Assembly (NCBI GenBank): GCA_013399115.1
Contig: VXAA01004011.1
Span: forward strand, 102,891-166,890
Direction of reading: 5' to 3'
From: Anseranas semipalmata
Taxonomy: Eukaryota; Chordata; Aves; Anseriformes; Anseranatidae
DNA: 64,000 bases
Shown: one piece after another, positions 1 through 14,305 of the stretch
How the letters are laid out: each line of letters opens with the position of its first letter
How positions within the stretch are numbered: position 1 is the stretch's first letter
Made by a program: the position numbers and the translations under genes
The notes under the pieces: generated by a model
The model's input: only the letters and a program-made list of their open reading frames with translations
What the model was told of the DNA's origin: nothing
Databases searched by the model: none

Positions 1-3000
1 ATCTTACCCTGTAAAGCCTTTCAGTAGTGCTCTATGCAAGATGCCTGCATCAGTAAAACCATCGTCTGGTACTCTGTACTGAAGCTTATTTGCATTAAGT
101 ACAATGGATACTTTGTACTGAAGGAAGGGACAGCTTCCACTTCTTATCCCCTCTATATTGTGTTTGTCAGTACTGCACTGAGACTGAAAACTACTTGGGG
201 TATATTCAAGTCTTCCAATATTTTATTCATCAATGAACCAGCTGATGATACTTTGTAAATCCATTAAACTTAGCTTGTATGTGGTGCTTGCCAAGCACAC
301 TCCAGACAAGCATATTTATATGCAAAAATTATTCTATTCTCTTATTCTAAGACTGTGTGATCATCCCATGTGTTTCTGAAGGTGCAATCTAACAAGCCCT
401 TCTCCTTCACTAAAGAGAATTTACTTCGTATTATTTTATCTTGTAGTGTTTTAGTTGGCAGTAGCTGAGCTTTTGATGTTTACTGAAGAGGGAATTAGTC
501 TTCCAAAAATATTGTTTTAAAAAAACATTCTTTAAAGAAAAGTGACTCAAAATTCAGCTCTTTTCCTTTTCCCTTTCCTCTTCTTACCCTCCAGACAAAA
601 GCAGCTAAAAATACTTGCACTGCATTTTCCTCCACACAGGAAGATACAGTAATATGAGAACAAGAAGAGTTTATTCTTCTCAGCAGGAATAAAATGTAGG
701 CTCAGTGATCTCCTAGTATGTTTGCATGAAGATTTCCCTCTGAACTTGAATTCTGGGGGTAAAGTCTTTTATCAAGCTATGTGAATTGCTCTCTAGAGAT
801 CACACCAGATGTGACAAGCATGTAGGAATACTGCAAGATAATTTAAAAAGTGATCCTTTCCTACCTAACTAGTTTTACAAGTATATGTCTTAATGCTGCA
901 TAAAACTAAATGCTGAAGTGACTAGGCAGTCCCATTTCTTTGCCTGCAACAAGCACACCAATAATGCTTTTAGTGATTGTCAACCAAACTTGACATTGCT
1001 CAGATAAATCAGACCTGACATGAAGACCTGGCAATGAAAAATAATTGCTGTAAATAAAGCAAATAAAATCCAATTTCTATTCAATAATTTTCAAGCAAAT
1101 TATTGAGATACTCCACTAGTGCATGAAAACCACAGGACAGAACTTAACTGAAATGACACAGGTAAGATTTAACTGGACAACATTATTCTCCTTATCCAAA
1201 GCCAAGAGAAATACCAACGTGTAAAAATAATAAGAACAAGAGTTAGAAGTTAGATATTAACCCTGGTATTATGAGAAATAAAAGCAATGCAAATGTGGAG
1301 CGTGTGCTGGTCTCAGTTGGGATTTTAACCTCTGATTGTTATTTTGACTTCTGCATTGAAATCAACCCTCAGATGTATATTTTCTTGTGTGACAGTGAAG
1401 TGGCTTGATGATTGCACCTCGGTTTGTACCAATGCTGCTAGAACTTCTCAGCAGTCTAATAACTGCTGTCTAAGTTGCACCATTGCCATATGTTTTCTTA
1501 GAAGACTACACATACAGTATATTTTCCTGATTTATAACACTATATAGCTCTCTTAACTGGTGAAGTACCTAGCTAGCCATTGATGTCAGATTCTGGTCCC
1601 CTGTTGCTGAGATAAAGTAAGTTGTGATCTTCATCTAAGGGCCACAAATGCAGGAATTTGGAGGGTAGTCTTGCTAATCTAGGAAGCTTCATCCAGCAGT
1701 GGCAAGTCCTTGAGAAGAATATTATCTTTGCTTGCATCACAGGCAATTCTAAAAATATTTAGTTCTCCATTCTGAGTGGCCTTGAACCTACTCTTCCAAT
1801 ACCTCTTAGAAAAGAGGCATGCTCATGTTTCACAGGAATACACCTCAGTTTACAGTAATGAAACAATTTGTTTATGTTAATTTGTTCAGAATGAGTTTAA
1901 AAAATCAACACATAACTGTATCTAAAGGGACAATATTCATCAACTCACAGCAAATATCCAGTCCAATAACCAATGTATGCTGAATATGAATTATTTTGAA
2001 GTTTATTTATCTCTTGAAAGATAAGCTTCCCTTTCTTGAAGATGAAGCATGCCTGTCAAGCCTAAAACGTGTGTGGACAGACAATAGCGTCAGAGACAAG
2101 TGGGCCATTACCTGACAACATGCTCTGGTTTGGAGTTCATTCTACGTGTGTGGATATGATGAAGGGACTCTGGCCAACTCCCATTAGATCTGAGGATGCA
2201 GTCATTACAAAATTCCTTCAGCTAACCCTTTAAAGCAGTATCTTAGCAAAGATTCACTGCGTCTCCTCAAAAAGCATGCACATGTACCATTCTGCATATC
2301 ATAAAACATCCCTGATGGCACAGAAAGCGTGGAAGCATAGATGGCTGGAACTTGGCTGAGCATGTTGGTTCTGTTGCAGGTCAACCTACATGAAGAAAAG
2401 TTAATCACTGCCAAAGGGCAAAATAACTAAAGAGCTCAAAGTTTTGCCTCAGTGCCTGGGGTTTCTGGAAAGGTCGTGAACAGCTGGAAGTAAAAGCTAA
2501 GATAAAATTATCTGACTTCAGCAATGCCTTATGCCAACCCACTTTACTACACAAAGCATTATCCATTCTTAAAAAAACAAGTAATTAAAAATGTTCCTGT
2601 GTAGCTCCCAAGCAGGACAAGACTGCCCTCCTGTTCTTGTTTGTTATTGAGGTAGGTAAGGAAAAATACTCTAGCAGAGGCTTGGGATGTAGGATTTCCA
2701 TAACCTGTTGATTAACATCCATGTTCCACAAAGCAAGATTTTGTAGATCCTTATTCCCTCCACTTCCTCTAGATGACAAGTTATTTTCAGCCAGTCTTGC
2801 TACATTAAAACTGTGGTATCTCCTGCTGTGATGCCTATGGCCCAATGACTACACACAACAGTTAAGTAGAGTGTAGTTAGAGCCAATTACCAATGAAACT
2901 TAAACATGAAAACATTATAAATCCTAAATTATAGCCCTAATGAGCTTTTGAGGTACTCTTGTTGTGTCTCTTAATGGAAAACCATTTGTAGTTACATAGC

Positions 3001-5893
3001 CCCTGAAATGTGTAGTTTGAGGATCTGGCTTCAGAGGGGCTATGTACAACTGGACAGCATTTAGAAAGAATAAACAAGCGTACAACATTTTCCATGAAGG
3101 GCATTTTCCTTGGTTCAATTTATGCTCAGGCTTAAGCTTTTAAAGCATTTTCAAAAATAATCCAAACATAGCTAGCAAACAAACAGGATCAAGTGACTTG
3201 TTTCCAATTCTATCTGCTTATTTAGTAGATGATCAGCATTGAAATCTGCTCTGAGCTACAGAAAGAAGATGACACTTCTTTGTCCCAGGAGGCTTCCACG
3301 CAGAGATGTCTCAAACTCATGAGTAAATTGATTACACAGATGATTCAGCTGGTTCTGGCATCCAGAAAAAAAAAAAAGAAAAAAAAAAAAGAAAAGAAAA
3401 GACTATTTTTAGCATAGCACTTCACTATCAGTTTAATGGCATCCTGAGGTTTATCAGCCTGTCAGGTCAGGAAGAAAGTACACCTTGTTAGGGGCAAGCA
3501 CTGAAGCAAATTTCCTCATTAAGTACCATGTCTCCTACTTTTTCCGTATTGCCAGAAGGATCATTTTTCACACCACAAGTTTGGTAACTATAAGCCAATC
3601 ATTTTCTGTTGGTTATCTCCATCACTTTTACCTCTCTTGTCTTTGGCTACTGTATTTTTAAGTGATAGCTTCTGGGTCTTGATATACTCTCCATACATAT
3701 TTTATAACAACACAGATCCTGAAGCAGGGAAACTGATCACTGTATATATGAACATCTAATGCATCTCAGTGAATTTTTGTCTCATATTTCTGAGACTGCG
3801 GCATTGCCAAAGGTTAATTACATTTTCCATACCATCTGGGCATTGTTCTCAGTCAGTCATACTCGTCATTAAATTTGTTCAATCTTCCAACAAAAGCAAC
3901 TCCAGTGTTTTTGTTAGGAAGCATATATCCTCCAACAACTCTCCTTCCTTCCTACCTCCCAGTTTATCTCTTACCACAGCTGTGGATGCAGAATGAATTT
4001 CTGGTATCACATCATTCTAGAAAATTCATCTTAATGATCTGGCACACTTGTTGACATATTTGTCTATGTAATATCCTCCAGGCATATGATTTATCTGTAA
4101 CCATAATGAAGAATATTTATTCAAAAGAGTGATGAAAATTAGTTGAAAGTAAGCCAAAGTTTTGTTCAGACCCCTCCTCAGTGCAGCTCTTCTCCAAAGC
4201 TGAACAGTCCCACCCTGACATTAATTAAACAACATATGTGCATCTAATGTTTGTGAGATCTGTCCTTTTTGACAGCCAGTGTCTGCTTCATGTACATTAC
4301 ATTCCTGGCTGCTGATACAGTCAGTGGATGGACTAATTATGGATAGGTATTTGTGACCAAGTGTTCCTGGAAACTAAATTCAGATTATCTGTCTCATTGC
4401 ATATATCCATCAGCTCATAACTGTCAAGCAGAGCTGAAAAGGCAAAACAGAGGAATAAAATTCCTTCTCTCAGTCCCCAAAAACTGAACAAGCTCAGCAC
4501 CCACCAGAGCTCAGGTATATTGTCCAAAGGAAAACCGGAGGAGCCTAATGCTCGAGGAAAGTAAGTAATGGCAACAGGCCAGTGCAGGAGGAGGTGAGGG
4601 AGCCCAGATGGTGGCAAATTTCACCTGTTTAATTTTTTGTGCAAGTGGAAGGCAGTAACTGACTCATTGCCATTTGAGTCTTTTGGGAGAAGAAAAGATA
4701 TACCTGCTTATGTTTCTGAACATGCTCTGTTCCTAACCAACTGTGAACAAGCAAATGGGGGGGTCTGTCAGGCACTACTCGCATGAGCTTGGATGAAGAT
4801 GTCTTTGTATCATCTGGCTTTAACACAGACATATACAAAACATCGATTCCTTTGGCAAAACTTGTGCAATAGTTAGTCAGGTTTGTAGTTTTTCATTATT
4901 CCATTTTGATTTAGTTAAGAGAAGCTTTCAAATCACACTAAGTGGATCAAACTCTGTCTGAAACCTATATAAATGAGCAAGAGTATGAACAAGTGGGTGA
5001 GAGAGCGAGAGCAAGCAAGCAAGAGCAACATGCACATGTACAAAATATCTCAAAGGACTGTGCGTGTTGCCCGATGATTTCTAAACCTCAGTGGTAAACC
5101 TGAGAACCTGTTCACATGGGCAGCACTGACACATCAGGCAGCCACACAGCAGCTGGACATTAACTCTGTGTTGTAGGTCAAGCCTGAAAGCCCACACTAA
5201 CTTTGCAGCCAACAATTACTTCCAGCCCAAAATGTGTCCTTAGAAGTAGTATTATCATGCCTCGGCAACACAACCCTAGCGTCACAGTCAGTGACTGACC
5301 AACTGTTCCCATGTGATGAAGTCAGCTTACAACTTCCAAGTTAGCTTTAAAGGCTTTATTATAGATCAGTTCCTCCTGTGCTATTGAAAATACTTTGATC
5401 TCTCAGGTTTTAGTATGGCCTAAATTTAAAATAAGCTGCTATAAAGGAAGCTATCTTTTCATGCTGTAATTGAGCTGCATGAATTGAGAGGTTGCAGGCA
5501 CGAGAAGGAGGAAAGTAGGAATGGGAAGATTAGCTACTGCATTCATCTTCCTGTCTGCCTTGGCAGAGGCCCATGCAATAAGTCAGAGAAACTACAGCTT
5601 CAGCAGACATGAAAAAGTGGCTTCCCATTTTGCTGGAAGGGCAGAAAGAAGAGATAGGATTCAATTTCAAACTTCTTAAAATTTGATCATCTTCAGGGGC
5701 TGGTCTTAAAAGACAAAATCTATTCTCTGTCTTATTGATACTCCTATTCACACTAAGTAATTCTCCTCTCCCTGCTGTGCCAGTCTCCCTCAGATGTGAT
5801 TTAAACTGTAATACTAAAAACTGCTATTGCTTGTGCACACTTTAGAAAGGGAACATCACAAACACACTAGGCAATGGCCAGGAGTCTGTCCCA
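1..5893. other. AT-rich non-coding region
   Basis: No exon, RNA gene or mobile element recognised on either strand. Open frames are all under 100 codons and lack domains. It contains an A-run tract at 3366-3404 and a short GAGC/AAGC-rich stretch near 5001-5028. Confidence 0.6.
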
Positions 5894-6310
5894 GTGCAAA
5901 GTTGCCTGACTGTGCCAGACTCTGAGCTAACTCCTCAGCTCAGGGCAGCAGCCTGTGCAGGGGCCTGCCTCAAACCAAGGCCCAGCATGGCTCCTCGTGA
6001 AGCACCCGTGGAGGTAACCTCCCAGCGAGCTTCACGGTCCAACTGCCCATGGTCACATTCAGCAGCTGCTGTCTCCTTGAATTTCTACGACCTGTACCGC
6101 CCCAGTGAGGGCCTCGCTCAGGATGGCCACCATCAGCTGAGCATTGGCACCAACAGCTGCTTCAGCCTCCACCCAGCTCCTGCTTGGCTCAGCTTGAGAA
6201 ATGTCTGTCTGAGGATTTCTGTAACAGTTCACAAGGTCTCCAACAGCATCCGCGGAAGTTATTTTATTCAGTTTCACAGAGACCTGAGCTCAAAGGGAAT
6301 CAGACCTTAA
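5894..6310. other. GC-richer patch with overlapping open frames on both strands
   Basis: About 420 bp richer in GC than its flanks. A 138-codon frame runs on plus (5894-6310), and a 72-codon minus frame (6277-6059) overlaps it. The minus frame has an Ala/Val-rich stretch containing AEAAVGANAQ. Neither matches a family I know. No splice or polyadenylation context was convincing. It could be a decayed retrogene or chance. Confidence 0.3.
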
Positions 6311-8209
6311 AGATTAATTTAATGGTTCAAACAGTGCAAAATATGAGGCTGTAATGTTGTCCTTGTGTGAAGATACTATTACAACTATGTCAACACTGAG
6401 AAGCTTAAACAAGCCCTGTATATTTACTAATTCTAGCTACAAACATGAACTGCTCCAGCTCTCTATTTCCAAACATTTTATAGATAAACACATTTGATGC
6501 TTCTCATGAACAGCCTAGAGCAGATAAGCAAACAACTAGCACTGACCTTGTGTCAGAGTTATGATTTTATTTTTTAAACCCTCAGAAAACCAATTACCTA
6601 AAACCTAAGCTACTTAGGACAAGACTAATCTTCCAGTCTTCAGTCTAGTGAGGCTTGTAAAGCATCTGGCTGTTGGGGAAAAAAGACTGCCCTTGAGTAT
6701 ACTGATGTGACAGCCACAGACCGAGCTGTTTCTGGTTCTGTCACTTCACTACTGGCAACACTTAACTGCCAAAGTCCACCAATAAAATCTCCACCAGTCA
6801 ATCAGAGTTGCTGCTGGAGTATTATGGAAAAGCAGGAACACACAGTAGTTGCACTCCAGTTTGCATTTTCAAAGAAATTCGCAAAACCTAGTAAATAATG
6901 GATCAGATCCCTGATTTACATGATCAAGGTTACTCATCTTCAGCCACAGGCCATTTTCTCTGCATAAGAAAAAGAGGGAAAAAACTTCAAAAAGGCCTCA
7001 AAATGGTGCCAAGGTGATGAAAACGTTCCTCTGCAGCTCATGCGCTGATAAGAAGAACCATGTGGAGACTGCAGACTTGTGCAGCTCTGACCTCATGCTG
7101 CTGCCTTTCCTGAGGTGAAGCACTGGTCAGCTACACTGAGAACTAGGATACCACAGCTCAGGTCTGATAACAAAAGAAGAGGAAAGTTTCCTGCACTTCA
7201 ACTGGAATCCAAGCATCTTGGATTATTTCCTCTTCCTTTATTCACTGATGGTGGCTTAATGGAAGAATTAAGCATATTTGCCTCATCCTCAGCGAGGAAC
7301 ACCAAGCCACAGGTAGGCACCACACACTGACCGTCCTAAAGCAACAGTCACTAGTATTGAGTGCACAATTTAAACCCTTTACTATGTGCTAACTCTCTGA
7401 ATCACACACTGATCTGTAAGAATCCCATTGCAAGATGCTGGTTGGATGTCGAAGTTAAAAAAAAAAAAAATCAAAAGGAGAACTGCCTCTGTCACTGCTG
7501 TTGCATCATACTCTTTACTGTCCTCAGACCTTATCCCCAGGAGATGTTCTCCCCAGAAGTTTCTACCCCACTGTCCATGGAGATGTTTGGTTCCCCAGTA
7601 CCAACAGAATTAGCTGTTTTGTTTCTCCTCCAGAGGGATTTCAGTGGGAAGTAAAAGGAATAATGAAGATAGTCCCAATGAGGACTGTCCGTCACCATGT
7701 GGTGCTACATCCTGATCGTTGGATGGGGTTAAAAAGTAGAACGAAATCCCATTACGGGGCTGGAATATGGTATGCCTTTTTCTGTACTGGCTTTTTATAG
7801 AGTAGCAAAACTAAAATATTTCAGACTGCCTGGGCAGTAACAGCTTCACTACAGTGTTGATTCATTTGTGTTTACTGTCACATCCTAATAAATATTGCAG
7901 TCAATAAAGGTTTTGTGCCAGTTACCTGCATCCTTTGGCTCACCTTCTGCAAAGCCTGCATATTTATCATGACTGTCATACTTAAGCCAGAAAGCAGTAG
8001 CTCTTGCTTACTTTTTCACCATGGGTACTTCTATGCAGATGCCACATTTACAATTTTCATGTGCTAACTTCTTAATATGTGCCCAGTGTTTTTACCACAG
8101 CTGTTGCAAGGTTCAGGCAGACTGATAAAAATATAACAGAACATTGAAAAAAACAATGGTCAACTGAATCTAATGGAGCTCTTCCCCTACTCTCAAAGGG
8201 GGATCTGTG

Positions 8210-8231
8210 CATGGCCTTTTCTCAGGCCATG
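8210..8231. other. Inverted repeat (7-bp arms, 8-nt loop)
   Basis: CATGGCC and GGCCATG flank TTTTCTCA. A short stem-loop without recognised context, probably chance. Confidence 0.6.
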
Positions 8232-8661
8232 AGCTTGAAAGCTGGGCCAAGTGACACCAGCTGCCGTTGCCACTACCACCTTCCAGCAGGAAGGAAAGCA
8301 CAGCTTCTACTTCTTTCAGCTGTTCCTCTTAAAAAGATACACAACATTTGAGCAGCAGCTTATTAAAGTCCTCTGGCAACCTGCATGACCCACAGATTTA
8401 CTTCATGGCTTTGACTGTTTTTCTGGCAATCCTCAAGCTTACAGGGACTGCCCCAGGGCATGACATATCTCTACATCTCCCACAGAACAGCCAACATAAA
8501 AATATTTGGTAAAACTGAGTAGAAGTAAAAGAGCTCCTGAGTGCTCTATACAAGTCACCATGCTTCTCTACCTCAAGTCACCAGGTCAGACAAGGATATT
8601 TTGTTCCTGAAACTCAGCAATTTTGTGTGGCAAATCAAATCAGATTCATGCAATCTTAAAA

Positions 8662-8663
<2 letters not shown>

Positions 8664-8695
<32 letters not shown>

Positions 8696-8703
8696 AGGGG
8701 GGG
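8664..8703 (+). repeat. T25-A8-G7 homopolymer junction
   Basis: Twenty-five T are followed directly by eight A and seven G. Simple-sequence origin, possibly the antisense tail of a decayed retroposed element. Length is prone to sequencing error. Confidence 0.9.
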
Positions 8704-11700
8704 AAAAGAAGGTGCTCACTTAGCTTCTACAGCTTAGTTCAAGTACATGAACTGAAAAAAATAACACAGTCTTCACATGATTATCCCGAAAGTGGTGTGT
8801 AGGTTTTGAGAGTCATTCAGTCTGCAGCAGACATAAATAGAGCAACATTAAGTAGCTGGCAATTCCACAGCAGCAGCAGTGAGTATTTGTTGCAGGAGCT
8901 GTGGGAAATAGCATGTGAGTATGCCATAGCCAGAAAGGTCATTACATAAATCATTCAGTACATTATTTTGAAAAACAAATATGATAGTGAAAAGTTATGG
9001 ATGAGGATAATATATAATGACAGGATAATATCACAGCTAATTTCTCTTGTGCACAAGTGGTTGAGTTTCTAAGTTCCCTAGCAATGTTGACACGTAAGAT
9101 AAAACCGAGTAAAAAGGATCCAAGATCTGACTTAAGCATTTTGAGATTCTTTTACAAAGTGTTAGACTGAATATTTTGTCTTGCTTCTGCTTCAGTAATG
9201 CCAGCAATGATTAATCACCACTAAATACTTTTCAATAATTAAAACCAGATGATATTTCTAACCTCTTTTACTAACATTATTTTCTTTTACTAAGTTTTTT
9301 TTTTTCTTTAAAACAAATGTCTCCCAGTCAGTTAATTAATGTTCACTTTTCTAGGATCTGTTTAGAATAGGAATACACTAACTCTTCAGGTGAAAGTAAT
9401 TTACAGACTGTATTATCCTAAGTTATTTTCTATTATTTTGTCCTTGGCAGAGCAGTGTTGCAATGACAACCAACAAATTAGCTTAGGTCATGTTAACAAG
9501 ATTGTTCATTTCCTGAGTTCTGCTAGCAAAAAAACTCACAACTCTATTAAATAAAACTGAATTGCAACTATTACCAAATTTATTATTCTTCCACAAAGAA
9601 CTGACAATCCCAATAACCAAATCCTCAGTTCAGTGAGCTTTTAATTGTTCTAAAGAATAAATCCCATATCCGTGAAACTTATTATTCTCTATATTGCATT
9701 TCTTCTAATGATGCTGCCATGAGAGAACTTGCTTCTGAGTAAGCCTGAGAGGGCATCTCGGACTCCTGTAAAGTAGCTTCACTGCCACATAGCCATGGAG
9801 AAGCATTTACAGAGAAGAAGGTTGGCTGCCTCCCATAAAACCTAATGTTTGGGTCTAAACTGATAGTCTTTCACCCATTTAATGGTTGAGTTTGGGGATC
9901 ATTTCACTTTGTCCAAGTTGCTTGTGCGCATTATCCCACTGCTAACATTGCTGGTGTGTGCAGTGACCTTCAGACAGGACTTTGGCATAGGCAACAGGAT
10001 TTTCACACCGACAGTCTGAACCTGTTTTTACAACACAGGAACATTTACATATGTAAATGGTTACAGAACCATTACATAGTGATTGGTGGAAATTAACATT
10101 TTATTTAAATTAAAAGAGTAATAGAGGGAGAAAGATAGTTTTCTCAAGCCAAACAGAGTTTTATGCTTCATTTTCAGTACTTTTTAGAAACACAGTTTAA
10201 TTGCAAGGAAAAACATGACACAAAACTAGGACTTTCGGTCTGGTTGAAGTGATGCCTGTATTCATGCTATTTTTTTAGAAGACAGGGTTTCCTGAAACCC
10301 TCAGCTTAATCTAGGGAGCTGGAGATGCTGACTGCTGTATCAAGTTACTAATTCACTCCAATTTTAGAAGACCTTCCTGGAACCTCTGTATTTGAGGTTT
10401 TGTGAAAGCATAAAGCATTTCATGTTTGGATACCTTTGTGCATACTTAAAAAGCAGATAAAATAGCTAATTTAACTTGGACTATAACAAAACACGTACAG
10501 CTTTTCTTTAATATCTGGTAAGGAGGTATTAGCTTTACTCCATCTCTGGTAAATGTTGTAGCTTAGTGCTTAACTTATTAAGTATTACATATTTTTTAGC
10601 AATATTAATATTTTTAGCAATCCACTTCCTCTGGGCATTTTGGGAAGCTTTCAATATTCTGCATGAGAAGTTTTGTGTTTGTTAGAGAGCGCTGGAAGTA
10701 ACCTGATCTTTGGCTCTGGGCAGAGGTTGGGTGTTGTGCATGATCATTGATCTCTTTCACCCTAAATGCTTGGTATGGTTTCATGGGGGACTAGTCTTAT
10801 TACTGTATCTACCAGAATTTTATTGTTAAACCTCTGTCTAGTGTAATCCAATGTTTTTGTCCTTTTGCCAAGCACAAGGTTTTAATTTAATTTACTTTAT
10901 TTTATCCTCTTCTTTAAAAAACAGATGTATGTATTTTTAAGAACAGTATTTGACCTGATTGCATATGTATTTACTTATTTTCCACAACAGACGAAGTTAA
11001 CAAAAAGAATTCTATTTTTAATTGCAGACTTTAAAGTTTTAAATAATTGCATCCCTAGGCACCATACAACAAAAGGTAATGCAGAACAACTGATATGTTT
11101 GTTTCCAAAGTGTGTTGCAATTGTACAGAGCCCAGCAGCTTGGTCCTGTGGCATAGTGTTGGAATGGCCCAAGGTCAGCATGAGGCAAATAACACCCGAA
11201 AACAATGTCAGCTTTTTTAGAACTCCAGACTGAGAAAAAAACAGACTTTTGTAAAGTGTGTGGCAGGAACAAAGCATAGCTGGAGACAGTGCGGCGTGCT
11301 CAGCAGGAGAGGGTTCAATCAGGTGCAATTCCGATGAGGTAACATAAGCAGAAGAAAGAAACAAACAAAACCTTCCTTTTCTGGTGACTGACCCAGCATA
11401 CAAAGTCTAGTTATTTCACCAAGGCCTTTCTGTTTGCTTCCACTAACACTTGGGAACACTCGTTCTTCCCCATAGGGAGGTGGTGCGGGCACCAAGGTGG
11501 TAAGCCATTGATCATTTGCTTTCCTAATTTAAGGAGCACTGATACAGAGCCCTGCCATTACTCATTGGCATGTGCGCCATCATGAAGGTTTGAAACAATA
11601 ACTGTCCTAGCAAACACGTTTGCAGTCACTCAGCCCTGTAATTAAGGTGACAGGCTGGGCTCTGCCCTCCCTCCAGACTAAGAGTGAGGGACCCAGTGGG

Positions 11701-13846
11701 ACATTCAGGGATCTTTGGTGCAACACACATGACCTACAACTTCAATGTTCTCCAACAGTAACTGAAGAAAGGTTTCAGCTCTACTGCATCATTTCTGTTT
11801 TCACATACTCGCATGGCAGTGCCCCATATGAAATGAAGCTGTATCCAGGTTGAAGGTCGTCAGTTCCCCATCCTTCCTCTACATCCGACCACTGAGACAG
11901 TACTGAATTTTCAGTGACTTTTCATACACAACATCTCTTTTTCCTGAAACTCTCATTAACGCCTCATCATGTGATACCATTAACTTCCCTTCTCTTGGAA
12001 TAGGTAGAAAACACCAGCTCTGATTGGGAACCTAAAACGGAACTCTGGATCTACTGACTTTAAGAAGAGGTTTGCCACAAACCTCCACAGGGACAAGATT
12101 TCCCTACTGTTAAGCAAGGTCCCATTACATGGGCCACCATCATCTTACAGTTTCCTAACAGGGACACATCAGCAAGATCAGATATTCTGGATACTTGCAG
12201 AACAGGCTTGGAAACCCATTTTACAAAATTGCTCATTAGAAATGATAATAATAGTAAAAAATAGAATTTACAACATTTAAATTTATTTCCTTTGTGCCAG
12301 TTGACAAAATTAATATCATGATATTTCTCTCTGATTCTTCACTTGGTATTCAGCTATTTTGTGTCAACAAATATTTGGTGCTTAGTTTTACTGTCATTGT
12401 CTCAAGACTTAGAAATTCCAAGTCAGCCAGAAGTGGCTTATACCAGTCTTGAATCAGACTGAACATTTTTTTTTTTCACAGTTTAGGAGGGGACAGAGAA
12501 TGCTAAAATTAAAGTTATGCTGCATCCAAAGTAGAGATTAGTTGCTGCAGTTCCACAGTGGTACAGAGATTTTCAACAATAACAGTTTAGCTACCAATCT
12601 TACAAAAAAAAATAGCCAAATTCAGCTTTATGTTCCTTTTGCTCTGCAGTCATTTCAGTGGCATTTGCATACAATGGAGCAGGTGAGATAACAGAAGCAG
12701 AGACTGCAAATGCGTCTGATCAGTGAAGTAATCAAGAAACACCTGGAAAGGCAGGAATGTAAATGTTGTTCACAAGCCACCTGCCAGGCAGGAAGTTGGC
12801 GTTTACCATACCAGTATTTCTACATTTGCTAATGAAAAGGAATTTATCGCTGCTTGAACTGTACATCCACACAAATAAAGAACTGCACATGTTCTCAAAA
12901 TGTTGTCAGTAACGAATCGTAATGTTTCTAAGAAGACTAATAAAGCTGACATTTATTTCATAGAAAGTATGTCCGTGACATTGTCTTATCTGATGAATTC
13001 ATAAGTATCCAAGCTACCCCTCTCAAGATTAGGCACTTAAACCTAAGACAGAGAAAGATGCAAGCGAGCCAATCATTGTTCCTTGGCATTTCTGGCAGTA
13101 CTCTGCCCTCAAAGGACATTGCACCCGCTTTTTAAAAGATCTTTCTTAAAAATCAAAACCACCTTACTTCTCTGTGAGCTTAAAATGAAAGCATCTCTGC
13201 TTGGGACAGAACAAGCAGATCCAGCTCTTGCTGGAGTCAGGGCAGCCTTCACAGAGGCACAATGTCCCTGAAGACCGATGGCAAAGATCTGGTTACTCTT
13301 TGAGGTACCTCTGAGTGGGCTCGGTTAGACATTGTCAAAACACAAAATTAGTGAGGAAAAGGTGAGTTACGTTATTACAGTAGTAGGTGAAGAACTTCTC
13401 TGCAGTGAGACCCTCTTCTGGCCCTAGATCTTGCTTTTGGGTTAAGTTTTTGCTGGGAGAAAAGAAAGCTCACTGCAGAAAAGGCTAAAATGTGGAGGGA
13501 AGAGCAATGCTTGCAGAGAGATACCTGCAGTTAGGGACTCATCAGTAGTTCAAACAAGCACACAGCAAGATGTATTGGCAGCTCATTAAAAGAAGCCTTT
13601 TAAAGAAGAACTGACTACCAGTGGGTTATTATTAGGGGTTTTTATTTGTCTCCATTGCTTGAAACTTTTAAATGAGGACTGGATCTTGGATCCAAAAGAT
13701 CACTAGTTGAATGTCTTAGTATTCACTTACATAGCTGGGGAAAAATATTTTCTTCCCCTGGGCAAGGCTTTATGGCATGACCTTTTGCAGGTACTTAAAC
13801 CTCCATTCTGCAAGCACCAATTCCACAACCTTTGCCGTACAATACT

Positions 13847-13919
13847 GGAAGGAAGGAAAAGAAAAAGGAAAGGAAGAATACGAAAGAGAAAAAAAAGAAA
13901 CCACAACGAAAAAAAAATG
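13847..13919 (+). repeat. Purine-rich (GGAA/GAAA) tract
   Basis: About 70 bp almost entirely A and G, with GGAAGGAAGG at the start and A runs at the end, interrupted by CCACAACG. Simple-sequence DNA; the Lys/Arg-rich frame across it is an artefact. Confidence 0.8.
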
Positions 13920-14223
13920 AAACTGCATTGTCTTGCAGTCATTTTACAAAGTTGTGAAGCACTCTGACTGAATGTATGAAGGAAATGGATCATAATGTCA
14001 GTGATACGGGGCACAACATTTTAAGGCTTTGGGGATGAATGTTTTGTTATAGCTTAACGTATCATTAGACTAGCAGATGGAAGAACAGACTTTTGTGTGA
14101 TGCATTACCCTAGCACTCTTAAAGTGAGTAGCTAAACAAGAAGCTGTGGAGACAGACTTTTTGATCAGTTTGCTACCATTTTTCTATTAAAATTTGAATA
14201 CAAGAAAAGCTGACATGCAGCTC

Positions 14224-14305
14224 AGAATCATAGAATCATCTAGGTTGGAAAAGACCTTCAATATCACCAAGTCCAACCACCAACCTGACCTACCGAGTCC
14301 CATTC
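14224..14305 (-). mobile_element. CR1 LINE 3'-end fragment
   Basis: The minus strand carries the CR1 3' end: GGTTGGACTTGG, then GAAGGTCTTTTCCAACC, then two copies of the terminal ATGATTCT-type octamer at 14224-14240. It is severely 5'-truncated, as most avian CR1 copies are. Confidence 0.92.

Larger units (their letters stand above)
6311..14223. other. Non-coding AT-rich DNA
   Basis: Nothing recognised apart from the T/A/G homopolymer junction at 8664-8703, an inverted repeat at 8210-8231, the purine tract at 13847-13919 and short T runs (9297-9305, 12468-12476). The 142-codon minus frame near 10975-11403 and its plus-strand counterpart have no recognisable domain. Confidence 0.55.

Noticed and set aside
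10975..11403. A 142-codon minus frame overlapping a 102-codon plus frame
   Set aside because: No domain, no splice or polyadenylation context, and ordinary base composition.
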